A DNA stretch of 17,004 bases from JBDGSM01 sp042217615 (lineage in GTDB: Archaea > Nanohalarchaeota > Nanosalinia > Nanosalinales > Nanosalinaceae), in the NCBI GenBank assembly GCA_042217615.1, contig JBDGSI010000052.1, positions 1-17,004 on the forward strand, read 5' to 3'. Positions 5,901 to 12,581 of the stretch are shown piece after piece. The notes below the pieces were generated by a model. The model saw only the letters and a list, made by a program, of their open reading frames with translations, was not told the origin of the DNA and did no database searches. The translations under genes and the position numbers were made by a program. Position 1 is the stretch's first letter. Each line of letters starts with the position of its first letter.

Positions 5901-6208
5901 GTGAATCAACCTGTCCCAAATGTGGGATGCCAGAGGACCTCTGTGTCTGCGACTCAATCGCAAGAGAAGACCAGCAAATCACTGTCAAAATAGACTCAAG
6001 AAGCTACAACAAAGAAATGACAGTGGTCGAAGGCCTTGACGACAGCGTAGACCTGCAAGACCTTGCCTCCACACTCAAATCAAAGCTGGCGTGCGGAGGC
6101 ACAGCGAAAAACGGTCAGATCCAGTTGCAGGGAGATCACACCCGTAGAATAGTCGACATCCTGGAAGATGAAGGGTTCGAGAGAAGCAACATCCAGGTAA
6201 ACTCCTAG
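5897..6208 (+). CDS. translation initiation factor aIF1 (SUI1 family)
   Basis: 103 residues, the usual size of archaeal aIF1, which binds the 30S P site and secures start-codon fidelity. The N-terminus has the zinc-like cluster CPKCGMPEDLCVC (Cys 6, 9, 16, 18). The SUI1 fold follows with KIDSRSYNKEMTVVEGLDD, the LASTLKSKLACGGTAKNGQIQLQGDH core and VDILEDEGF near the end. The start is GTG 5897, overlapping the stop of a short upstream frame. It closes the first ribosomal block, consistent with its position after L29 in many euryarchaea. Confidence 0.95.
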   Translation: MSESTCPKCGMPEDLCVCDSIAREDQQITVKIDSRSYNKEMTVVEGLDDSVDLQDLASTLKSKLACGGTAKNGQIQLQGDHTRRIVDILEDEGFERSNIQVNS

Positions 6209-6220
6209 AGAAAGGCCTCA

Positions 6221-6252
6221 ATCTTTTTTCCTAACACCTTCTTTTTATTTCG
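6221..6252 (+). terminator. T-tracts after aIF1, probable operon terminator
   Basis: Two T-runs (CTTTTTTCC and CTTTTTATTTC) lie 14-44 bases after the aIF1 stop on an otherwise A-rich strand. They fit oligo-T termination of the L3-aIF1 transcript. Confidence 0.55.
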
Positions 6253-6289
6253 ATGCTGTTCTCCTTCTACTTCCCCCGGCAAACCACCC

Positions 6290-6297
6290 TTTTAAAG
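6290..6297 (+). promoter_or_regulatory. TATA-like box before the structured spacer
   Basis: TTTTAAAG preceded by CCACCC. A start about 25 bases downstream (near 6318) would fall just before the first strong hairpin at 6328-6350, suggesting that the structured segment is transcribed from here. Confidence 0.35.
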
Positions 6298-6317
6298 TTT
6301 ACTTCTTGTTCCTAAGT

Positions 6318-6505
6318 ACAGAGCCTGGGAAGAAGTGTGATACTTTTTCCTGACCGCTTGAAGTCGTCTTTAAAGGCCTTTGAAACCTGTTTTCTGGGTT
6401 TCCGGTGTCTGGAGGACGATACTTCAGGTGGAGAGCTTAGGAAAAACCTGGTGTTTCAACCCTTGTTTTGGTTTACAGCTCTCTTCTACCTGAAGCTGCT
6501 TGGTC
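6318..6505 (+). ncRNA. candidate structured RNA or riboregulatory leader (unassigned)
   Basis: Inverted repeats are dense. They include a 9-bp hairpin at 6328-6350 (one G-U pair, loop GTGAT), a 6-bp stem at 6382-6387/6397-6402, and a long stem at 6422-6437/6477-6495 of 8 bp (CTTCAGGT/ACCTGAAG) plus 7 bp (GAGAGCT/AGCTCTC) around an internal loop. ACTTCA at 6421-6426 could instead pair with TGAAGT near 6359, helped by TCGTC/GACGA, so two alternative folds are possible. It does not show RNase P, SRP, 5S, tRNA, C/D or H/ACA hallmarks that I can recognise. It is either a small RNA gene or an upstream leader of the S17 operon. Confidence 0.4.
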
Positions 6506-6508
6506 GGG

Positions 6509-6517
6509 TATAAAAAG
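6509..6517 (+). promoter_or_regulatory. TATA box, probable promoter of the S17-SecY operon
   Basis: TATAAAAAG is a good archaeal box A. Transcription would start near 6536, leaving a leader of about 30 bases that includes the Shine-Dalgarno AAGGTGA (6553-6559) before the S17 GTG. Confidence 0.6.
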
Positions 6518-6565
6518 TTCACCGAAGTTTCCAGGTGTTAGAATCAAAGAATAAGGTGAAATTTA

Positions 6566-6895
6566 GTGGGAATCGGACTTGACGTGAAAGAACCTGAAGA
6601 AGAATGTGAGGACAAGCACTGCCCGTTCCATGGAGATTTATCCGTGAGAGGAAGCACGTTTACCGGGAAAGTGCAGTCCACAAAGATGCAGAAATCCGCA
6701 ACAGTTAGATGGGAGCACTCTGAAAGTGTTCCTAAATACGAAAGAAAGGAGAGAAGAAATACCAAAGTTACTTCTCACGTTCCTGGCTGCCTTAATGTAG
6801 AGGAAGGAGACGAAGTAACGGTAGCTGAGACAAGACCGGTATCCAAGACAAAATCTTCTGTAATAGTTCAAGTTCATGAGGGAGAAGAACAGTGA
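6566..6895 (+). CDS. rps17: 30S ribosomal protein S17 (uS17)
   Basis: 109 residues, normal for archaea. The archaeal signature CEDKHCPFHGDLSVRGSTF lies at residues 13-31, followed by TGKVQSTKMQKSATVRWE and a C-terminal PGCLNVEEGDEVTVAETRPVSKTKS segment of the OB fold. S17 is an early-binding 16S rRNA protein. The start is GTG with AAGGTGA seven bases upstream. Its TGA overlaps the L14 start (GTGA). It is the first gene of the second block. Confidence 0.95.
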   Translation: MGIGLDVKEPEEECEDKHCPFHGDLSVRGSTFTGKVQSTKMQKSATVRWEHSESVPKYERKERRNTKVTSHVPGCLNVEEGDEVTVAETRPVSKTKSSVIVQVHEGEEQ

Positions 6896-7293
6896 AGCCT
6901 CTGGGAGCCAGTATAACGAGAACATTGGATATAGGAGCAGAACTAACCTGCGCAGACAACTCCGGAGCCAAGAAACTGAAGATTATCGGAGTCAGAAGCA
7001 GGAAAGGAAGAAGAAGCCGCAGAACTTCTGCAGGAGTAGGAGACATAGTTAAAGTAAAAGTACTGAAAGGAGATCAAGAAGTCAAACACCAAGTCTTCGA
7101 CGCAGTGATCGTAAGACAGGCAAAAGAATACGAAAGACCTGAAGGAATAAAAGTCAGATTTGAAGACAACGCAGCAGTACTCGTAGAAGAAGAAAACCTG
7201 CTGCCAAAAGGAAACGTCACGAAAGGTCCGATCGCTAAAGAAGTAGTTCAGAGATTCAGCCCGATCGGAAAAATCGCGTCAAAGGTGGTATAA
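6892..7293 (+). CDS. rpl14: 50S ribosomal protein L14 (uL14)
   Basis: 133 residues, the usual archaeal size. The GAELTCADNSGAKKLKIIGV opening and GVGDIVKVKVLKGDQEVKHQVFDAVIVRQ core are diagnostic. The RFEDNAAVLVEEENLLPKG segment and the C-terminal KIASKVV complete the five-stranded barrel. L14 lies on the subunit interface and contacts 16S rRNA. It uses GTG at 6892, overlapping S17 by four bases, indicating coupled translation. Confidence 0.96.
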   Translation: MKPLGASITRTLDIGAELTCADNSGAKKLKIIGVRSRKGRRSRRTSAGVGDIVKVKVLKGDQEVKHQVFDAVIVRQAKEYERPEGIKVRFEDNAAVLVEEENLLPKGNVTKGPIAKEVVQRFSPIGKIASKVV

Positions 7294-7294
7294 A

Positions 7295-7924
7295 ATGAGC
7301 AAACAAGAATGGAGCAAAGACTGGAAAGCAAGCAAGAACCCATCCAAGCAAAGAAAATACAGGAGAAACGCTCCACAACACGTAAAAGATAAACTAGTAT
7401 CAGCAAACCTCTCCCAAGAACTTAGAGACGAACTTGGAACCAGAAACATTCAACTCAACCTGGGAGACAGAGTAAAAGTAACAAGAGGAGACAGAAAAGG
7501 AGCAGAAGGAATAATCTCAGGTATCAACAGAGACAAGCAGAAAATATACATAAACGGCCTCGAAGTAGAAAGACAAGATGGATCAACAAGCGAAAAAGGT
7601 TTCAGGCCTTCCAACCTCCAAGTAAAGGCCTTGAATCTTGAAGAGGATGATAGAATTGAGGAGTACGGTATTGGAGAAGCAGCTGATGAGCTCAGCGTTG
7701 ACAGTGAAGAAGTAGAGGAAGCTCTTGAGGAAGATGAAGAAAATGAAATGATGCAGCAGATGCAGGGAGGAGGTCAGCAAGCTCCTGACATCGATGAAGA
7801 AGAGCTTGAAGAACTTGAGGAAGAGATTGAGGAAGATGAGGAAGAGGCAGAGCAGCTTGAGGAAGAAGCAGAAGAACTTGAAGGGGAAATCGAAGAAGAC
7901 GAAGAAGAGGATGATAATCAATGA
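7295..7924 (+). CDS. rpl24: 50S ribosomal protein L24 (uL24) with acidic C-terminal extension
   Basis: 209 residues against about 120 in most archaea. The N-terminal 120 residues are typical: KQRKYRRNAPQHVKDKLVSA, then a KOW-type barrel around residues 55-92 (GDRVKVTRGDRKGAEGIISG, YINGLEVERQDGS) and RPSNLQV. From about residue 117 the chain becomes Glu/Asp-rich, with a Met/Gln/Gly patch (MMQQMQGGGQQAP) and then nearly continuous acidic residues to the end. L24 sits at the tunnel exit, so the tail could project near emerging chains. Third-position use changes around 7604-7631. The stop overlaps S4e (ATGA). Confidence 0.94.
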   Translation: MSKQEWSKDWKASKNPSKQRKYRRNAPQHVKDKLVSANLSQELRDELGTRNIQLNLGDRVKVTRGDRKGAEGIISGINRDKQKIYINGLEVERQDGSTSEKGFRPSNLQVKALNLEEDDRIEEYGIGEAADELSVDSEEVEEALEEDEENEMMQQMQGGGQQAPDIDEEELEELEEEIEEDEEEAEQLEEEAEELEGEIEEDEEEDDNQ

Positions 7925-8586
7925 CTCACCAGAAAAGGCTTTCAGCACCTAAGCATTATCCTATCGAAAGGAAAAACTACAGCTATGTTTCCGGTATTGA
8001 AGGAAGCAGGAGCACGGAGAATGCAGTGCCTGCAGTACTGTTCCTCAGGGATGTTACAGGGTATGCGGACTCGGAGAAAGAAGCTAAGAAAATCATAAGA
8101 GATGGAAAACTGTTGAGGAACGGTGAAAGAGTAAGAAGTGTGAAAGAAGGAATAGGAGTCCTTGACGTAGTAGAACTTGAAGATGTGGAAAAAGCTTACC
8201 GTGTCCTGATTGAGGGAAGCCAGCTTAAGTTCCTGAAAGCAGAGAAACCTGAGGTAACGGTGGCAAGAATAGAAGGAAAGAAATCAGAAGGAGATGAATA
8301 CGTCTACCACCTTCACAACGGCAGCAACTACCGCACCGAAAAAGAATACAGCACAGGCAGCACTCTTCTAATGGAAGACGGAGAAGCAGAAGAAGTAAAA
8401 AGAGAAGAAGGAAGCCAGGTAATCGTAATCTCCGGTCAACACGCAGGAGAAGTCGCAGAACTCAAGGAGATCCACAGAAGAAACCTGGACAGCGATGCAG
8501 GAAAAGTAGAAAGCGGATACGAATTCCAGACACAGCTCGAAAACCTGGTAGCAGTGGAGAAAATTAACACAGGTGAAACCAAATGA
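7921..8586 (+). CDS. rps4e: 30S ribosomal protein S4e (eS4)
   Basis: 221 residues; archaeal S4e is about 235. The opening HQKRLSAPKHYPIERK is diagnostic. An S4-type RNA-binding region follows (LRDVTGYADSEKEAKKIIRD, LRNGERVRSVKEGIGVLDVVEL), then the central S4e domain with YRVLIEGSQLKFLKAE, and a C-terminal KOW-like VIVISGQHAGEVAELKEI. It is specific to archaea and eukaryotes. It overlaps both L24 and L5 by four bases, a sign of coupled translation. Confidence 0.95.
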   Translation: MTHQKRLSAPKHYPIERKNYSYVSGIEGSRSTENAVPAVLFLRDVTGYADSEKEAKKIIRDGKLLRNGERVRSVKEGIGVLDVVELEDVEKAYRVLIEGSQLKFLKAEKPEVTVARIEGKKSEGDEYVYHLHNGSNYRTEKEYSTGSTLLMEDGEAEEVKREEGSQVIVISGQHAGEVAELKEIHRRNLDSDAGKVESGYEFQTQLENLVAVEKINTGETK

Positions 8587-9092
8587 GTCAGGAAATGAAG
8601 GAAATCAATATCGGCAAAGTATCAGTGAACATATCCGAAGGCGAAGTAGGCGACAGCGTAGAAAAGGCCTACAACCTGCTTGAAAAGATAACAGGTCAGG
8701 AACCTGTAAGAGTAGATTCAAAAGAAGAAGCAAAATCATTCGGAGTCAGAGAAGGCCTTAATATTGGGGCTTCAGTGACTTTGAGAGGGGAGAAGGCACG
8801 AGAGTTCCTGGAGAAAGTGCTTCCTGCAGCAGGTAACGAGATTTCTGAAACTGCTTTCGATGGAGATGGGAACTTCTCCTTCGGTATAAGCGAGTACATC
8901 GATGTTCCAGGTATTGACTATGACGCAGATATCGGGATGAAAGGCTTTGAGGTAACTGTAGTTCTTGAAAGACCTGGTTACAGGGTTAAGAAAAGGAATC
9001 ATAAGCCTGGTGAAATCGGAAAGGATCACAAGGTCTCTGATGAAGAGGCAAAAGAGTTCGTTGAAGACGAGCTTGGAGTAGAGGTGAAATAA
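8583..9092 (+). CDS. rpl5: 50S ribosomal protein L5 (uL5)
   Basis: 169 residues, normal for archaea. MKEINIGKVSVNISEGEVGD, AYNLLEKITGQEPVRVDSKE, FGVREGLNIGASVTLRG and the C-terminal VLERPGYRVKKRNHKPGEIG are all conserved archaeal segments. L5 binds 5S rRNA together with L18. Glu codon use is 11 GAA and 0 GAG before the AGGCCT at 8753, and 5 GAA and 10 GAG after it. S14 starts three bases after the stop. Confidence 0.96.
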   Translation: MSQEMKEINIGKVSVNISEGEVGDSVEKAYNLLEKITGQEPVRVDSKEEAKSFGVREGLNIGASVTLRGEKAREFLEKVLPAAGNEISETAFDGDGNFSFGISEYIDVPGIDYDADIGMKGFEVTVVLERPGYRVKKRNHKPGEIGKDHKVSDEEAKEFVEDELGVEVK

Positions 9093-9095
9093 ATA

Positions 9096-9320
9096 ATGTC
9101 ATATGAGGCAGTACTTGACCAGATCAAGCATAAGAAAGGGAAGAAGGAAAAGTTCGAAAAGCACAACGCTCCGAAGGAAAGGGACTACGGCAAGGAGAAG
9201 AAGGAATGCAGAAGATGCGGGAGAACAGGCCGCGGAGTAATATCCAAATACGGTTTGAACTACTGCAGACAGTGTTTCCGTGAAATCGCAGAAGAACTAG
9301 GATTTGAGCAGTTGAAATAG
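9096..9320 (+). CDS. rps14: 30S ribosomal protein S14 (uS14), zinc-ribbon type
   Basis: 74 residues, while archaeal S14 is usually 50-57. The C-terminal part is canonical: ECRRCGRTGRGVISKYGLNY then CRQCFREIAEELGF, with zinc ligands Cys 38, 41, 57 and 60. The extra N-terminal 20 or so residues (MSYEAVLDQIKHKKGKKEKF) are basic. AGGTGA at 9081-9086 is well placed for the ATG at 9096, and no internal Met exists, so the extension appears real. S14 is in the 30S head near S3 and S10. Confidence 0.94.
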   Translation: MSYEAVLDQIKHKKGKKEKFEKHNAPKERDYGKEKKECRRCGRTGRGVISKYGLNYCRQCFREIAEELGFEQLK

Positions 9321-9335
9321 AGGTGAACCAAAAAA

Positions 9336-9725
9336 ATGCAGCATGATACACTGAGTGACGCACTCTCATCAATAAACAACGCAGCAAGACAGGGCAAAAC
9401 ACACGCAGTCATTACACCAACCAGCAACTTGGTGAAAGATGTCCTGGTACAGCTACAGCAGCTTGGATACATAGGAGTATTTGAACTGGTTGAAGACGGC
9501 AAAGGAGGCAAATTCAAGGTAGAGGTAAAGCCGAAAATCAATGAATGCCAACCAGTCAAACCCAACTTTTCAGTCAAAAAAGATGAACTGGAGAAATGGG
9601 CGAAAAGATATCTTCCAGCCCAGGGATTCGGAGAAATCCTGGTAACAACAAGCCACGGAGTAATGACACATACAAAAGCAAGAGAAGAAGAAATAGGAGG
9701 AAAACTCCTGGGATACGTCTACTAA
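9336..9725 (+). CDS. rps8: 30S ribosomal protein S8 (uS8)
   Basis: 129 residues, matching archaeal S8. The N-terminal DTLSDALSSINNAARQGKTH, the LVKDVLVQLQQLGYIGVFEL helix-strand and the C-terminal TSHGVMTHTKAREEEIGGKL (the family's S-x-G-x-M-T signature) are present. S8 binds the central domain of 16S rRNA. The Shine-Dalgarno is GAGGTG at 9321-9326. Confidence 0.95.
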   Translation: MQHDTLSDALSSINNAARQGKTHAVITPTSNLVKDVLVQLQQLGYIGVFELVEDGKGGKFKVEVKPKINECQPVKPNFSVKKDELEKWAKRYLPAQGFGEILVTTSHGVMTHTKAREEEIGGKLLGYVY

Positions 9726-9741
9726 GAGGTGGAAAGAGATA

Positions 9742-10275
9742 ATGACGGAAAAAGAAACAGTAGAAATTCCAGAAAGCTTCGAAGCAGAATACGAGGATGG
9801 AGTTCTTACAGTAAAAGGAGAAGACGGAGAAGTCTCCAAAAAAATGGATCACGCAATGATCCAGATCAAAGTCCAAGACGAAGAAGTAGAGTTCAGCACA
9901 GAATCAAGCAAAAAAGATATTACCAGTATCCTAGGAACATACAGAGGTCATGTACAAAACATGGTAGAAGGCCTTCAAAACCCTCATGTCTACAAAATGG
10001 AGGGTGTATACGCTCACTTCCCGATGTCGATAAAACAGGAATCAGGAGAAGTAGTGATCGAAAACTTCATGGGAGAGAGAAATCCTAGAAAGACAGAGAT
10101 TATGGAAGGAGTAACAGTGGAAGTGGATGGAGAAAACCTTACACTGAAAGGATCCGATAAGGAAGCAGTAAGTCAGACAGCAGCCCGGATCGAACAGTTA
10201 TGCAAAAAAGGCGATAGAGATCCAAGAACTTTCCAAGACGGAGTCTACATAACAGAGGCGGATACCAGTGAGTAA
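9742..10275 (+). CDS. rpl6: 50S ribosomal protein L6 (uL6)
   Basis: 177 residues, the archaeal norm. Two L6 repeats are seen: VTVKGEDG-type residues 20-30 (GVLTVKGEDGEVSKKMDH) with GTYRGHVQNMVEGL at 65-78, and a second half with FMGERNPRKTEI, GVTVEVDGENLTLKGSDKEA and the C-terminal DPRTFQDGVYI motif. L6 supports the factor-binding site beside the sarcin-ricin loop. The TAA lies inside L32e, which starts eight bases before L6 ends. Confidence 0.95.
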   Translation: MTEKETVEIPESFEAEYEDGVLTVKGEDGEVSKKMDHAMIQIKVQDEEVEFSTESSKKDITSILGTYRGHVQNMVEGLQNPHVYKMEGVYAHFPMSIKQESGEVVIENFMGERNPRKTEIMEGVTVEVDGENLTLKGSDKEAVSQTAARIEQLCKKGDRDPRTFQDGVYITEADTSE

Positions 10276-10606
10276 AGAATTCAGACAGCAACAGAAACAC
10301 AAGCACAATAAACTGAAGAAAAACAGTTGGAAAAAGCCAGAGGGAAAACACTCCTCCATAAGGCTGCAGAAAAAGCATGCGCCAGCAATGCCTAAACCAG
10401 GATACAGAACACCGAAAGAAGTTAGAGGCTTTCATCCTTCCGGATTTGAAGAAGTCCTCGTACACAATATGGATGAACTGGAGGAAATAGACTCTGAAAC
10501 CCAGGCAGCAAGAATCGCTTCAAAAGTCGGTGGAAGAAAGAAGGAAGAGATAGTTGAAAAAGCTGACGAAGAAGATATACACGTACTTAACAGAGGTGAC
10601 CTGTAA
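10268..10606 (+). CDS. rpl32e: 50S ribosomal protein L32e (eL32)
   Basis: 112 residues. KLKKNSWKKPEGKHSSIRLQ is the conserved W-(K/R)-(K/R)-P-G core. GYRTPKEVRGFHPSGFEEVL and ARIASKVGGRKKEEIVEKA also match. It is an archaeal/eukaryotic-specific 50S protein. GTG at 10268 overlaps the end of L6. Haloarchaeal L32e often carries a helix-hairpin-helix extension; here the protein is short and lacks it. Confidence 0.94.
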   Translation: MSKEFRQQQKHKHNKLKKNSWKKPEGKHSSIRLQKKHAPAMPKPGYRTPKEVRGFHPSGFEEVLVHNMDELEEIDSETQAARIASKVGGRKKEEIVEKADEEDIHVLNRGDL

Positions 10607-10609
10607 ACA

Positions 10610-10612
10610 ATG
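10610..10612 (+). promoter_or_regulatory. L19e start with AGAGGTGA just upstream
   Basis: AGAGGTGA at about 10592-10599, inside the end of L32e, supplies the ribosome-binding site for the ATG at 10610, only three bases after the L32e stop. Confidence 0.5.
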
Positions 10613-11053
10613 ACTGATCTAAAAAGCCAGAAACGGATGGCAGCAGAAGTAATGGATGTAGGGAAGAACAGGGTCTGGATCGATCCAGAAGAAAGAGAAA
10701 GAGTAGAAGAAGCAATCACCAGGCAAGACATCCGCAACCTGATCGAAGGCGATGCAATCCAGAAGAAAGACAAGAAGGGAACAAGCAAAGGCCGCAGCAA
10801 ACAGAAGAAGAAACAGAAAAAGAAAGGCCTTCAAAAAGGTCAGGGAAGTAGAAAAGGAAAGAAGACCGCACGTAAATCCTCCAAACAGGAGTGGATGGAG
10901 AAAATCCGTTCGATCAGAAAACGTTTGAAAGAAATGAGGGATGAAGAAGAAATCACACAGGATCAGTACAGAAAACTGTACGACATGAGCAAAGGAGGAT
11001 TCTTCAGAAATACAAAACACCTGGAAAACCACGTAGAGAGCAAACTTGAGTGA
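10610..11053 (+). CDS. rpl19e: 50S ribosomal protein L19e (eL19)
   Basis: 147 residues, the standard archaeal length. LKSQKRMAAEVMDVGKNRVW, then IDPEERERVEEAITRQDIRNL and IEGDAIQKK are diagnostic. A very basic segment (residues 50-90) and a long C-terminal helix (WMEKIRSIRKRLKEMRDEEE, then YRKLYDMSKGGFFRN) follow. L19e contributes a bridge to the small subunit. It is archaeal/eukaryotic specific. Confidence 0.96.
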   Translation: MTDLKSQKRMAAEVMDVGKNRVWIDPEERERVEEAITRQDIRNLIEGDAIQKKDKKGTSKGRSKQKKKQKKKGLQKGQGSRKGKKTARKSSKQEWMEKIRSIRKRLKEMRDEEEITQDQYRKLYDMSKGGFFRNTKHLENHVESKLE

Positions 11054-11059
11054 TAAAAA

Positions 11060-11566
11060 ATGGCCGACTCACCTAACCACAAAGTACCGCATAAAAGAAG
11101 AAGAGAGCAGAAAACAGACTACCAGCAGCGACTTAAACTTGTAAAATCAGGGAAACCAAGGGCAGTGATCAGAACAAGCAACAAGCACACAAAAGCACAT
11201 CTCTCACATTTCAGCCCTGAAGGAGATCAAAACACAGCTCAGACAACAAGCAAAGAACTCAAAGAATACGGCTGGGAATACAACACAGGTAATCTGCCAG
11301 CAGCATACCTGACAGGATACTTGACAGGTAAAAAAGCAGATGCAGACGAAGCAGTACTAGATCTAGGCCTTAGAGAGAAAAAATCAGGGGGCAGAGTCTT
11401 CGCAGCACTTAAAGGAATGATAGACGCAGGCCTTGAAATCCCTGCAGGAGATGAAGTCTTCCCTGAAGAAGAAAGGATCAAAGGAAAACATATAGAGGAA
11501 ATGAAAGACATCGACATTGTCGAAAACTTTGAGGAAACAAAAGAAGAAATCGAAGGTGACTTTTAA
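11060..11566 (+). CDS. rpl18: 50S ribosomal protein L18 (uL18)
   Basis: 168 residues, slightly below the usual archaeal ~185-195. HKVPHKRRREQKTDYQQRLK at the N-terminus, LVKSGKPRAVIRTSNKH, the AAYLTGYLTGKKADADEAVL segment and the GLREKKSGGRVFAALKGMID core match. L18 anchors 5S rRNA with L5. The C-terminus is acidic. The stop overlaps the S5 start (TAATG). Confidence 0.95.
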   Translation: MADSPNHKVPHKRRREQKTDYQQRLKLVKSGKPRAVIRTSNKHTKAHLSHFSPEGDQNTAQTTSKELKEYGWEYNTGNLPAAYLTGYLTGKKADADEAVLDLGLREKKSGGRVFAALKGMIDAGLEIPAGDEVFPEEERIKGKHIEEMKDIDIVENFEETKEEIEGDF

Positions 11567-12237
11567 TGGCAGAACAAGAGACCGAAGAAGAGGAGATCTG
11601 GAATCCGAAGACAGAACTTGGAAGAAAAGTAGCAAACGGTCAGATATCCAGTATAGAGCAAGCACTAGATGCAAGAAGAAAAATCATGGAGCCGGAAATA
11701 GTAGACTCCCTTACAGACCTTGAAGAAGAAGTAATCCTGATCGGAGGAACACCAGGAAAAGGAGGAGGCAAAAGAAGAACCGTCTCCAAGCGTACCGCAC
11801 GGATGCACAAATCCGGTGCAAGATACAACAGCAAGGCCATGACAGTACTAGGCAACCGTAGAAACGTTATAGGCCTTGGAATGGGAGAAAGCGATGACAC
11901 AAGAGCAGCAATCGACGACGCAAACCGCGAAGCCAAATTAAACCTTATCAAAGTGCAGAAAGGATGCGGAAGCTGGGAATGCGGATGCGGAACAGAGCAT
12001 ACAGTACCTCTAGAAGTAATAGGTAAATCAGGTTCCGTAACAGTCGAGCTCAAGCCAGCTCCGAAAGGAACAGGCCTCGCAGCTTCAGATGAAGTCAAAA
12101 AAATACTGGAACTTGCAGGGATCGAAGACGTATGGGTTCAAGCCCGTGGAAAAACACGTACACGTGAAAACCTGATTCAGGCAACGTTTAACGCGTTGAA
12201 AAAGATAAACGAGTACAAAAAAGGTGATGAAAAGTGA
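11566..12237 (+). CDS. rps5: 30S ribosomal protein S5 (uS5)
   Basis: 223 residues, normal for archaea. An acidic N-terminus (MAEQETEEEEIWNPKTELGR) is followed by the double-stranded RNA-binding half (KRTARMHKSGARYNSKAMTV, GNRRNVIGLGMGES). The archaeal signature GCGSWECGCGTEHTVP is at about residues 134-149. The C-terminal half has KPAPKGTGLAASDEVKKILE, LAGIEDVWVQARGKTRTREN and NLIQATFNAL. S5 takes part in mRNA entry and decoding fidelity. Its TGA overlaps the L30 GTG. Confidence 0.96.
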   Translation: MAEQETEEEEIWNPKTELGRKVANGQISSIEQALDARRKIMEPEIVDSLTDLEEEVILIGGTPGKGGGKRRTVSKRTARMHKSGARYNSKAMTVLGNRRNVIGLGMGESDDTRAAIDDANREAKLNLIKVQKGCGSWECGCGTEHTVPLEVIGKSGSVTVELKPAPKGTGLAASDEVKKILELAGIEDVWVQARGKTRTRENLIQATFNALKKINEYKKGDEK

Positions 12238-12581
12238 TTGCAGCAGTAAAGATAAGAGGAACAGTAGACGCAAGAAAGAAGGCTAGGCAATCGCTGCAGC
12301 ATCTAGGCCTTAAGCAGAAGAACCAGGTAGTGTTCCTGGAAGAAACTGATGCAAACAGAGGCCAGCTCTCAGTGGCAAAAGACTACATTACCTTCGGAGA
12401 AATCACTGAAGAAACCGTTGAAAAAGTAGAAGAAGAAAAAGATGTCGAAATCGATGCAGGTACAACTGTAAACCTGAGGCCTCCATCCGGAGGATTCAAG
12501 GATACGCGTAAACAGGTAGGTCAAGGCGGAAGCCTAGGCCGCAGAGAAGACATGGAAAAACTTCTAACGAGGATGATATAG
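12234..12581 (+). CDS. rpl30: 50S ribosomal protein L30 (uL30), shortened
   Basis: 115 residues against about 150-155 in most archaea. The N-terminus IAAVKIRGTVDARKKARQSL and KDYITFGEITEETVEKV are typical. The C-terminal NLRPPSGGFKDTRKQ and GGSLGRREDMEKLLTRM correspond to the archaeal HPPRGGF end. The archaeal insertion of about 40 residues between these parts is largely missing, with only a short Glu/Lys stretch in its place. The start is GTG at 12234, overlapping S5. Confidence 0.93.
   Translation: MIAAVKIRGTVDARKKARQSLQHLGLKQKNQVVFLEETDANRGQLSVAKDYITFGEITEETVEKVEEEKDVEIDAGTTVNLRPPSGGFKDTRKQVGQGGSLGRREDMEKLLTRMI

Larger units (their letters stand above)
6209..6565 (+). other. 357-base spacer between aIF1 and S17 without a gene
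   Basis: No coding frame on either strand is convincing. The spacer contains the T-tracts, a TATA-like box at 6290, several inverted repeats from 6328 to 6495, two AGGCCT sites (6213, 6374) and a second TATA-like box at 6509. Many euryarchaea have rnp1 (RNase P protein Rpp29) at this place; it is absent here. Confidence 0.6.

Noticed and set aside
6422..6500. H/ACA guide RNA
   Set aside because: The long stem has no ACA box at the right distance after it and no clear K-turn in the loop.
6318..6505. RNase P RNA in the rnp1 position
   Set aside because: I could not find the conserved GAGGAAAGTC-like and ACAGAA-like elements; the region is also short for it.
9729..10088. 119-codon frame overlapping L6
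   Set aside because: Arg/Lys/Ser-rich off-frame reading; L6 in the other frame has all family motifs.
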